In this document: one piece after another, positions 17,825 through 24,947 of the stretch
How positions within the stretch are numbered: position 1 is the stretch's first letter
How the letters are laid out: every line of letters begins with the position of its first letter
Origin: Ascidiaceihabitans sp039975415
GTDB taxonomy: Bacteria > Pseudomonadota > Alphaproteobacteria > Rhodobacterales > Rhodobacteraceae
NCBI RefSeq assembly: GCF_039975415.1
Contig: NZ_JBDWHD010000016.1
Direction: 5' to 3' (one strand)
DNA length: 64,000 bases
Notes under the pieces: model-generated
What the model saw: only the letters and a program-made list of their open reading frames with translations
What the model was told of the DNA's origin: nothing
Databases searched by the model: none
Made by a program: the position numbers and the translations under genes

Positions 17825-18700
17825 ATGACCAAAGACAAGCGACCCTACAAAGGCATTTTTACCGATACCCGCAACTGGGACCGGTTTGAACATCGCCCAG
17901 GAGATATCTTTGTCTGTGTGCCACCCAAAAGCGGCACGACATGGATGCAAACTATCTGCGGGTTGCTGATCTTTGGCGATCCTGACGCAGATGTCTCATA
18001 CCCCGAGATTTCACCATGGATCGAGTTTTCGCTGAGCTCAAAAACCGTAGATGCCCGCCTTGAAATGCTGGCCACCCAGACGCATCGGCGCTTTATCAAA
18101 TCCCACACTCCGCTGGACGGCATCCCGTATTTTGAGGATTGCACCTATCTGGCGTGTCACCGCCACCCGCTGGATGTGCATTTTTCGATGTGGCATCATG
18201 TGCAAAACATGAAAATCGACCATATCGACCACTTGCACACACAAGACAGAGCCGCCAACTTCAACGCTTTTCTGGCCAACAGCATCGAAAACGAAGGGCT
18301 GGATCAACCCAGCCTTGAACTGATCACACATCATTATGAAACGGCGCGTGCGCGGGCAAAGCTGCCAAATGTGCACCTGTTTCATTACGCCACCCTGTCG
18401 CAGGATTTGTCGGGGCAGATGCGGCGGATTGCGAAAGCATTGAATATTTCACATCCCGACGCCTTGTTCGATGCCTTGGTGGAAAAGGCGACATTCAAAA
18501 GCATGAAAGCCAATGCGCTGAAAACAGCGCCCGGCGCCAAGGGCGGGCTTTACAAAGACCCCAACGCCTTTTTCAACAGCGGCCAAGGCCGTAAATGGGA
18601 CGGGATTTTGGATGCGCATCAATTGGCGCGTTACAGGCGGCGTGTTGCCAATCTATTGGCACCAGAAGACGTCATCTACCTAGAGACAGGCCAGTGTTAA
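17825..18700 (+). CDS. PAPS-dependent sulfotransferase family protein
   Basis: A 291-residue cytosolic-type sulfotransferase. The 5'-phosphosulfate loop is VCVPPKSGTTWMQTICG (about 31-47). The 3'-phosphate site is in TYLACHRHPLDVHFSMWHHV (about 114-133), and the C-terminal GQGRKWDGIL provides the late nucleotide contact. It transfers sulfate from PAPS to an alcohol or amine; the acceptor is unknown. It begins two bases after the BKACE stop, an unusual pairing, and is convergent with the betaine transporter. Confidence 0.88.
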   Translation: MTKDKRPYKGIFTDTRNWDRFEHRPGDIFVCVPPKSGTTWMQTICGLLIFGDPDADVSYPEISPWIEFSLSSKTVDARLEMLATQTHRRFIKSHTPLDGIPYFEDCTYLACHRHPLDVHFSMWHHVQNMKIDHIDHLHTQDRAANFNAFLANSIENEGLDQPSLELITHHYETARARAKLPNVHLFHYATLSQDLSGQMRRIAKALNISHPDALFDALVEKATFKSMKANALKTAPGAKGGLYKDPNAFFNSGQGRKWDGILDAHQLARYRRRVANLLAPEDVIYLETGQC

Positions 18701-18747
18701 TTTAGTTTGCGCCGCACCTGTCAGATGAAGATGCAGCGCATTTTGGT

Positions 18748-19806
18748 TTAGTACTGCCGTTCACCATCATGGGACGCAACACGCGGCACCAGTGCACGCA
18801 CCAGTTCGGTCATGTCCAAAGTGCCGACAGTTTCACCATCTTCCTTAACGACATATGCATGCGACGTGTCCCCGCCAGACCGCGCAATCATGCTTTCAAG
18901 CGTGTCGTTCGCGTCCACTTCGCCATGGGCGTTGTCAGGCACTTCGCCCCCTGCCAATGGCTTCATAATGGACCGCACCCGCAGAACCCGTGCGCGGTTG
19001 ATATCGCTTACGAAGTCTTCGATGTAGGGGTCATTGGGGTTCAGCAAGATGTGCTGCGGTTCGCCCTGTTGCACGACAAAACCGTCCTTCAAGATCACAA
19101 GGTGATCGGCCAGCTTCAGCGCTTCATCAAGGTCATGTGTGATGAAGATGATGGTCTTGTGCAGCTCTTTTTGCAGCTCAAGCAGCAGGTCCTGCATGTC
19201 GGTCCGGATCAAAGGATCAAGCGCCGAAAAGGCTTCGTCCATTAGCATGATATCGGTGTTGGCGGTCAAAGCGCGGGCGATGCCCACACGTTGTTGCATG
19301 CCCCCTGACAATTGGGCCGGATAGTGGTTTTCAAAGCCGTTAAGACCAACACGTTCCAACCATTTTGTCGCTTCCTTGTCGCAAGCGTCTTCGGTGTGAC
19401 CGCGCACGGACAAAGGCATGCCTGCATTTTTCAGCACGGTTTTATGTGGCAGAAGCGCAAACTTCTGAAACACCATCGACATCTTTTCCTGACGCGCTTT
19501 GCGCAAACCGTCCTCGGACAGTTTCATCACATCTTCACCTTGCACGATGATCTCGCCCGCGGTGGGTTCGATCAAGCGATTGAGGTGACGGATCAGCGTA
19601 GATTTGCCTGAGCCCGACAGGCCCATCACAACAGTGATTTCGCCTGCCTGCATGTCCACGTTGATGTTGTTAAGCCCCAGCACGTGTTTGTGCTGGGCCA
19701 GAAGCTCTTCTTTGCCCATGCCTTTTTCGACATGATGCAAGACGTCCTTGTCGCGGGCTCCGAATATTTTATAGAGCCCGCGAAGGCTAACCATTGGTTC
19801 TGTCAT
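18748..19806 (-). CDS. proV: betaine/quaternary-amine ABC transporter ATP-binding protein (ProV-type)
   Basis: A 352-residue ATPase of the glycine-betaine/proline transporter class. Residues about 1-50 are the ProV-specific leader (GLYKIFGARDKDVL, KEELL). Walker A is GLSGSGKST (about 62-70), the signature is LSGGMQQRVGIARAL, and Walker B is DIMLMDEAFSALDPLIR. A C-terminal CBS-like tail follows (RVRSIMKPLAGGEV, AYVVKEDGETVGTLDMTEL). Last gene of the minus-strand regulator-hydrolase-XWV operon, 12 bases after proW. Confidence 0.92.
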   Translation of the reverse strand: MTEPMVSLRGLYKIFGARDKDVLHHVEKGMGKEELLAQHKHVLGLNNINVDMQAGEITVVMGLSGSGKSTLIRHLNRLIEPTAGEIIVQGEDVMKLSEDGLRKARQEKMSMVFQKFALLPHKTVLKNAGMPLSVRGHTEDACDKEATKWLERVGLNGFENHYPAQLSGGMQQRVGIARALTANTDIMLMDEAFSALDPLIRTDMQDLLLELQKELHKTIIFITHDLDEALKLADHLVILKDGFVVQQGEPQHILLNPNDPYIEDFVSDINRARVLRVRSIMKPLAGGEVPDNAHGEVDANDTLESMIARSGGDTSHAYVVKEDGETVGTLDMTELVRALVPRVASHDGERQY

Positions 19807-19818
19807 CGTACCGGTTCC

Positions 19819-20847
19819 TTAGTGTTTGACATGGGTCATATCGACCCGCGTGAGAGCGGCTTTGGACACACGGTCAAGGATCACAGCCAAAAGAACGATA
19901 CCAATACCAGCGACGATGCCGACACCCAGTTCAAGGTTGCGGATCCCGCGCAGGACGTTCACGCCAAGGCCTGGCGCCGATACCAAGGATGCGATCACAA
20001 CCATGGCAAGGCTCATCATGATGGTCTGGTTGATGCCAGCCATGATGTTGGGCAGCGCCAGTGGCAATTGCACACGCAACAGTTTCTGTCTGGAGTTCAT
20101 CCCGAATGCGTTCGCAGCTTCAATCACATCCTGATCTACCAAACGAATGCCCAGATCGGTCAACCGGATCACTGGCACAATCGCGTACAAAATGATCGCA
20201 ATCCCGTACAGCTTCGATTCTGTCACCGAGAATAGGAAAATCAGAGGAATGAGATACACAAAGGTCGGCAAGGTTTGCAGCAAATCCAGAATGGGCACTG
20301 TGCCTTTTTGCAACCTGTCAGATTTGGACATGGCAATGCCTATGGGCACGCCAAGGAAAACTGAAATCGTCGTACAGACAAAGATAATTGAAAGCGTCTG
20401 CATCGCAACATCGTAGTGGTCCACCAGACCAAGCAACATGATCGAAACAAACACAAAAATCGTCACCGGTTTGGACCGGCTGGCATACCATGCGATAGCC
20501 ACAAGGATGGGGATCATCACATACCAAGGCGTCGCTTCAAACAACCAAAGTGCGCCATCCAGCATCCAGCTGAGGGGTTGTGTGATCGGGTCAAGCACGG
20601 TTTTCAGTGCAGGCTTCGCCGCCAAAAACCCTTCTTCGATGCCTTTTGTCACATCACGTGACTGGATAACGCTGCTGCAACTTTCGTTGAGGTTATCAAG
20701 TGAGGGAAACGGGAAGACAGGGCCAGAAGCCTCTTTTCCGCCCGCTTGTGCCATAAGGTCTGCCATCGAAAGGGGCGCACCGTCTCCAGCCTCGCCACAC
20801 CAATCGCTGAGCCCTAAGGCGCTGAATATCTTATCATAAAAGGCCAT
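19819..20847 (-). CDS. proW: betaine/quaternary-amine ABC transporter permease (ProW-type)
   Basis: A 342-residue inner-membrane permease. A polar N-terminal region of about 100 residues precedes the multi-span BPD_transp_1 domain. The EAA loop is in VDQDVIEAANAFGMNSRQKL, then LLRVQLPLALPNIMAGINQT. The C-terminal LVSAPGLGVNVLRGIRNLELG is typical of ProW. It sits between the solute-binding protein gene, separated by a stable hairpin, and proV. Confidence 0.93.
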   Translation of the reverse strand: MAFYDKIFSALGLSDWCGEAGDGAPLSMADLMAQAGGKEASGPVFPFPSLDNLNESCSSVIQSRDVTKGIEEGFLAAKPALKTVLDPITQPLSWMLDGALWLFEATPWYVMIPILVAIAWYASRSKPVTIFVFVSIMLLGLVDHYDVAMQTLSIIFVCTTISVFLGVPIGIAMSKSDRLQKGTVPILDLLQTLPTFVYLIPLIFLFSVTESKLYGIAIILYAIVPVIRLTDLGIRLVDQDVIEAANAFGMNSRQKLLRVQLPLALPNIMAGINQTIMMSLAMVVIASLVSAPGLGVNVLRGIRNLELGVGIVAGIGIVLLAVILDRVSKAALTRVDMTHVKH

Positions 20848-20876
20848 GTTGTTCCTTGTCCCCTGACCGGCAAAAT

Positions 20877-20902
20877 GCCCCCCGTCCAGTCAGACGAGGG
20901 GC
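20877..20902 (-). terminator. stem-loop between the binding-protein and permease genes
   Basis: GCCCCCCGTC (20877-20886), loop CAGTCA, and GACGAGGGGC (20893-20902) pair at 9 of 10 positions. It lies between the proX stop and the proW start with no T-run. It fits a 3' stabiliser or partial terminator that keeps the binding protein in excess over the permease. Confidence 0.6.
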
Positions 20903-20920
20903 AGATTTCAAAGCGTTGGA

Positions 20921-21892
20921 TTACTTAAGAAGTGCAGAAAGGTTTTCTGTGGCTTCTTCGTCCAACCATGTTGCCCAAACGTCTTTGTAGTTTGTCAGGA
21001 AGTACACGGCCGCTTCGTCATAGGACGCGTTGTTGTCCAGGCGCCAAGCCAGAACTTCACCCATCTGGTCGTTGGTGAAGCTTACGTTTGCCATCAAAGC
21101 TGCTGCTTGTGGTTCACGCTCTGCAAAGCCACCGGCCACTGCTGTCACAACTTTGGACGCAGGGTATTCTGAGAAAGTTGGGTTGGCGCAGTCAACGTCA
21201 CCGTTGCACGTGTGTGCCTCGGCATCGAAGTCGCCCACTTTGACGGCAACCATCGGGTATTTGCCTAGTACGGCTGTTGGTGCCCAGTAGTAACCGAACC
21301 ATGGTGCTTTTTCTTCAAACGCCGCAGCGATCGACGTTTGCAGTGTTTCACCGGAACCGTGCTGGAAGCGCTCAAGTCCGCCAGCGGCCGCGTCCAAGGC
21401 GATCAGGTTGTTGTTGTTGATGATATCGCATGCCCAGCCTGACGGGCAATCGTGGAATTTGCCGCCAACTTTCTCCGGGTTGGCCATGATGCCTTCCCAT
21501 GTTGTCAGCTCTGGGTTGGATTCTGCGAGATAGGCAGGGATCCACCAGGCTTCGACGCCGCCATCTGACAGCACGTCAGCCAGTTCAACCAGTTTACCTT
21601 CTTCCAACAGGCCAGGGTATGCCGGAGTGGAGTTCGCCCAGACTTCGGTCAAAATGTCAGGCTCACCTGTTTCGGTGATGGACGTGATGGCTGTCACGGT
21701 GGAAGACGGCACTTTTTGCACGTTGCAACCAAGACCTTGTTCCATCAGGAACGCGGACACAGCTGTAACCACGGCAGAAGATGCCCAGTTCATTTCAGTG
21801 ATCGTGACGTCGCCGCAATCCGCATAGGCGGCAGAGCCGGATGTCATCAACGCTGCAACTGCTGCGCCTTTCAAAAGTGTGGTTTTTTTCAT
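20921..21892 (-). CDS. proX: betaine/quaternary-amine ABC transporter substrate-binding protein (ProX/OpuAC-type)
   Basis: A 323-residue periplasmic binding protein. Its Sec signal peptide, LLKGAAVAALMTSGSAAYA, is followed by mature ADCGDVTITEMNWASS. The OpuAC-type fold carries Trp-rich segments (GGVEAWWIPAYLAES, KAPWFGYYWAPTAVLG) of the kind that form aromatic cages around trimethylammonium groups. I start at ATG 21892, with AGGGAG upstream. The 26 extra upstream residues in frame lack a signal and are excluded. The ligand could be glycine betaine, choline, TMAO or another quaternary amine and cannot be fixed from sequence. Confidence 0.88.
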   Translation of the reverse strand: MKKTTLLKGAAVAALMTSGSAAYADCGDVTITEMNWASSAVVTAVSAFLMEQGLGCNVQKVPSSTVTAITSITETGEPDILTEVWANSTPAYPGLLEEGKLVELADVLSDGGVEAWWIPAYLAESNPELTTWEGIMANPEKVGGKFHDCPSGWACDIINNNNLIALDAAAGGLERFQHGSGETLQTSIAAAFEEKAPWFGYYWAPTAVLGKYPMVAVKVGDFDAEAHTCNGDVDCANPTFSEYPASKVVTAVAGGFAEREPQAAALMANVSFTNDQMGEVLAWRLDNNASYDEAAVYFLTNYKDVWATWLDEEATENLSALLK

Positions 21893-22039
21893 TTTAATCT
21901 CCCTGAGATCGTTTGCCCTTGTTGATTTAAGGCCATGCGGTGGGCGTCCAGCATGGTTGATGCCCCGCACGCAACATGCGCAAGGGGCGGTAATTCCCGA
22001 TCTGGCGCCGTGCCAGCCGGGTATAGGGTGCGGTGCGGA

Positions 22040-23212
22040 TCATCCAATCACCGGCAATTCGGGTGCAGCACGTGTGCTTAACAGGTCAGCCCCGCCACCA
22101 CGCACCACAATATTTTCTTCATGTACCATCATCAAGCCGTCACCGTAAGACAAGGACGGCTCAATCGTCAGAACCATGTTTTCTTTCAATTCTGTGTTAT
22201 CGAAAGCCGCATGGGACGGCTGTTCTGTCAGTTGCATGCCAAGTCCATGGCCCAGCCGTCCAATATCGCCACCCGAGCCATCGAGTTCTCCAATCACCTT
22301 AGACATAGCCGTGAACAAATCGCGGCATGTGTTGCCGGGTTTAGCAGCATCTATGCCCGCCTGTGTGGCACGCCACAGCACATCATAAGCACGTTTTGCG
22401 ACATCATCTGCCGTGCCGATGGCCCAGTTGCGGTCAAAGTCGCAAAAATATCCGTCCCATGTGCAGCCAGTGTCCAGCATCAGCACATCACCATGCTGCA
22501 AGGGGCGCTGCGTTGGTGGCGAAATCACGTCGGCATAGCCCCCCTGGGCGGCCGCACCCACAACATAAGGGGCGTCATCTGCCCCTGCCTGCAGCGCTGC
22601 AATCCGAAAGGTGCGGAACACATCTTCAAGCGGTTGGCCAAGCGACATGATTTCGGGAACACGGGCAAACGCCGCGGACCCGATGCCGCAGATATGGCGC
22701 AGTTTTTCAATCTCGGCGTCAGACTTCACCATGCGCAGCCCTTGAATCAGCCCTGTCACATCAACGATGTTCATCCCCGGCAGACCAGCCATCAAGCGTT
22801 GCCAGTCCCCAAGAGGCATCTGCAGCTTGGTCTCGTGGCCCATCATAACGCCAAGCTTGGCACCCGTTTGTGACAAGGGCGCAAGCAAGTCATGCAACAG
22901 GCTTATGCCGTCGTCTTCCGGCGCGGGGGCGCTCCATGTTCGAATGTCATCAAGCCACGACCGCCCCATCAATTCAGCGCCAATTTCAGGGATAACCGCA
23001 ACCGGCTGACCGCTGGCGGGCACAAACACAAACCACGGACGCGTTGGGCTTTGCCAAAACAGCGTGTGGAACCCTGTAAAGTACCGCACGTCCTGTTCGC
23101 TCATCAGCAGCAGACCATCAATGCCAGCGGCGGCCATCAGCGCTTGCGCGTTTTCGGTACGTGCACGGAACTCAGAATGGGCAAAACCCCGTTCGGGCGC
23201 GGCGCCGTTCAT
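22040..23212 (-). CDS. M24-family metallohydrolase (Xaa-Pro dipeptidase/creatinase-like)
   Basis: A 390-residue pita-bread-fold protein with an N-terminal creatinase_N domain (LLLMSEQDVRYFTGFHTLFW) and a C-terminal M24 domain. All five usual metal ligands can be seen: the Asp pair in MLDTGCTWDGYFCDFDRNW, His in LGHGLGMQLTE, Glu in LTIEPSLSYG, and Glu in MMVHEENIVVR. That argues for a metallo-hydrolase rather than a metal-free creatinase. Its start overlaps the GntR stop (ATGA), and it is followed after 147 bases by proX. It probably hydrolyses an imported amide or N-alkylated amino acid compound. It does not resemble DddP closely. Confidence 0.82.
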   Translation of the reverse strand: MNGAAPERGFAHSEFRARTENAQALMAAAGIDGLLLMSEQDVRYFTGFHTLFWQSPTRPWFVFVPASGQPVAVIPEIGAELMGRSWLDDIRTWSAPAPEDDGISLLHDLLAPLSQTGAKLGVMMGHETKLQMPLGDWQRLMAGLPGMNIVDVTGLIQGLRMVKSDAEIEKLRHICGIGSAAFARVPEIMSLGQPLEDVFRTFRIAALQAGADDAPYVVGAAAQGGYADVISPPTQRPLQHGDVLMLDTGCTWDGYFCDFDRNWAIGTADDVAKRAYDVLWRATQAGIDAAKPGNTCRDLFTAMSKVIGELDGSGGDIGRLGHGLGMQLTEQPSHAAFDNTELKENMVLTIEPSLSYGDGLMMVHEENIVVRGGGADLLSTRAAPELPVIG

Positions 23213-24000
23213 GTGGTGTACCCCTGGCGCGAAGGCGTCCTGTCGTCGCGACCATTCACAATGGCATGGGCTGAAAACTCTGCCATCTCACCGCGCCACA
23301 CCTGACGTCCGAAGCAAAAGGGCACACCCGCGCCGTCCCGGATCACTTGTTCCAGTTCTACAACTGCGTGACTGGCCGCGATGTTCAGCAATGCTGCCTC
23401 GGACGCCCCTGCACCGCGCATCCGGATCACGATATCACCAGTGCTGGCCGCGGTGCCATAACGATTGGCCAGAATTTGCGTGGTGGACTGCGCCAGATCG
23501 TGATCCAGAAAATCGGGGAACCTATCCGCCAGCAAATATTCCGTTTCAACAAATATCGGATGTGCGCATGTGCGAAACAGGCGCACATACTGTAAAATCT
23601 CGGTGCCGACCGGTTGTTCCAACGCAGCAGCCAAGTGGGCGTCAGCGGTGATCTTGGCGGTGTCGGTGACTTCGATTTTCAAATCCACGTCGTTGGTCTG
23701 GGCAGTGCCCACAAAGCTGACCATGTTGCTGACGTTGTATGTCAGTCGCTTGGGCGATACGAAGCGTCCGCGCCGGTCCGAACTGTAAACAAGGCCTTCG
23801 CTTTCAAGCGCTTCAAGCGCACGGCGCCCTGTCATGCGGCTTACGCCATACGTCTGGGACACGCTGCGTTCGGATGGAAGAATATTGTGTTCTTTCAACG
23901 CGCCAACCGCAATCTGGACGCGGATGTCATCAGCGATCTGGAGAAAGCGAGGACGCGGTGATGGATCACCTTTGCGGCCTGTGTTGCCTTGTCCATCCAT
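23209..24000 (-). CDS. GntR/HutC-family regulator with UTRA ligand domain
   Basis: A 263-residue repressor-type protein. The N-terminal GntR winged HTH (PSERSVSQTYGVSRMTGRRA, about 40-60) is followed by a UTRA effector domain (about 85-250; QYVRLFRTCAHPIFVETEYL). The ATG at 24000 follows GAGGACAGG; an earlier in-frame TTG at 24036 is less convincing. It heads the operon with the M24 gene and the transporter and is divergent from the racemase/flavoprotein arm. Two identical palindromes of HutC-operator type lie in the gap, so autoregulation and control of both arms are likely. Confidence 0.9.
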   Translation of the reverse strand: MDGQGNTGRKGDPSPRPRFLQIADDIRVQIAVGALKEHNILPSERSVSQTYGVSRMTGRRALEALESEGLVYSSDRRGRFVSPKRLTYNVSNMVSFVGTAQTNDVDLKIEVTDTAKITADAHLAAALEQPVGTEILQYVRLFRTCAHPIFVETEYLLADRFPDFLDHDLAQSTTQILANRYGTAASTGDIVIRMRGAGASEAALLNIAASHAVVELEQVIRDGAGVPFCFGRQVWRGEMAEFSAHAIVNGRDDRTPSRQGYTT

Positions 24001-24041
24001 CAAATCGCCTGTCCTCGAATCGCTAATTTCGGACAAGGCTA

Positions 24042-24057
24042 TTTGGTATATACCAAA
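24042..24057. promoter_or_regulatory. GntR operator palindrome 1
   Basis: TTTGGTATATACCAAA is a perfect 16-base palindrome, 42 bases upstream of the GntR start codon. Its core TGGTATATACCA is repeated at 24123. The GGTATATACC form fits the GT-N-TATAC operators of the HutC subfamily. Confidence 0.75.
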
Positions 24058-24122
24058 GCAATCAACCCCCTTTTTTAGATTGACACAAGCAGCTTCAGTG
24101 CAGTTAAATTAGCGCTGAAATC

Positions 24123-24134
24123 TGGTATATACCA
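24123..24134. promoter_or_regulatory. GntR operator palindrome 2
   Basis: TGGTATATACCA is a perfect palindrome identical to the core of the box at 24042. The centres are 79 bases apart. It lies 27 bases upstream of the racemase-like gene, where bound repressor would block that promoter. Confidence 0.75.
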
Positions 24135-24161
24135 ACTAGCAACGAAGGGTGGCAGCTGACT

Positions 24162-24947
24162 ATGAACAACCATATCGAAACGCTGCAGTTCGAAACCGAT
24201 CAGGGGCTTGGGGCGCGCGCACGTCTGGGATTGATCGTGTTGCAAACAGATCAAACCATCGAACACGAATTTGCCGGGATTTTTGGCGCGCAGCGTGATG
24301 TTGCCCTGTATGCCACACGCATCCCGAATGCGATGGACGTGTCCCCGGATACGCTGCGCCAAATGGCGATTGATCTGCCGCAAACAGCGCATCTTTTGCC
24401 GCCTCGGTTCGGATTTGATGTGATGGGGTATGCCTGTACGTCAGGGGCCACGATGATCGGCGAAGACCGTGTCGCAGCCATGATCAGGGATGTGCATCCG
24501 GATGTGACAACCACCAATCCAATCACAGCTTGTAAAGCGGCGCTTGCAGCACTGGGGTTGAAGAAAATCGGCTTGGTAACGCCCTATCCGGTTGATGTGA
24601 CCCTCGAAATGCAAGCCAACCTGCAAGCTGCAGGATTTGAAACAACCGCTGTTGCAACTTTTCAGGAATCCGACGATTTCACCGTGGCAAGGATCAGTCC
24701 CGACAGCATCCTGCAAGCGGTCACACACATCGGGGCGCGTGACGAATGTGACGGTGTCTTTGTGTCTTGCACAAGCCTGCGCGCCTTGCAGGTCATTGAA
24801 CAGGCCGAAAAGACCATTCGCAAACCAGTCATTTCAAGCAATCAGGCCTTGGCTTGGCACATGATGCGCCTTGCGGGATTGACCGATCCCGTCCCACAGG
24901 CAGGCCGCCTATTTTCCCAACCTCTTTCCGAACAGGACGCCCCATGA
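24162..24947 (+). CDS. Asp/Glu racemase superfamily protein (EutA / maleate isomerase / arylmalonate decarboxylase-like)
   Basis: A 261-residue member of the two-cysteine Asp/Glu racemase superfamily. Both expected active-site cysteine loops are visible: GYACTSGATMIGED (about 90-103) and GVFVSCTSLRALQ (about 203-215), so a racemase- or isomerase-type mechanism is possible. Homologues named EutA occur in ectoine-use clusters and others act on maleate or malonates; the substrate here is unknown. First gene of the divergent arm. Its stop overlaps the start of the flavoprotein gene as ATGA. Confidence 0.8.
   Translation: MNNHIETLQFETDQGLGARARLGLIVLQTDQTIEHEFAGIFGAQRDVALYATRIPNAMDVSPDTLRQMAIDLPQTAHLLPPRFGFDVMGYACTSGATMIGEDRVAAMIRDVHPDVTTTNPITACKAALAALGLKKIGLVTPYPVDVTLEMQANLQAAGFETTAVATFQESDDFTVARISPDSILQAVTHIGARDECDGVFVSCTSLRALQVIEQAEKTIRKPVISSNQALAWHMMRLAGLTDPVPQAGRLFSQPLSEQDAP

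Noticed and set aside
18748..21892. Calling the transporter TmoXWV (TMAO-specific)
   Set aside because: The binding protein belongs to the same OpuAC superfamily, but no tmm, tdm or other TMAO genes are adjacent and residues cannot fix the ligand.
22040..23212. M24 protein as DMSP lyase DddP or creatinase
   Set aside because: The surrounding residues do not resemble DddP. All five classic M24 metal ligands appear present, whereas creatinase does not rely on them. A metal-dependent dipeptidase-like hydrolase is safer.
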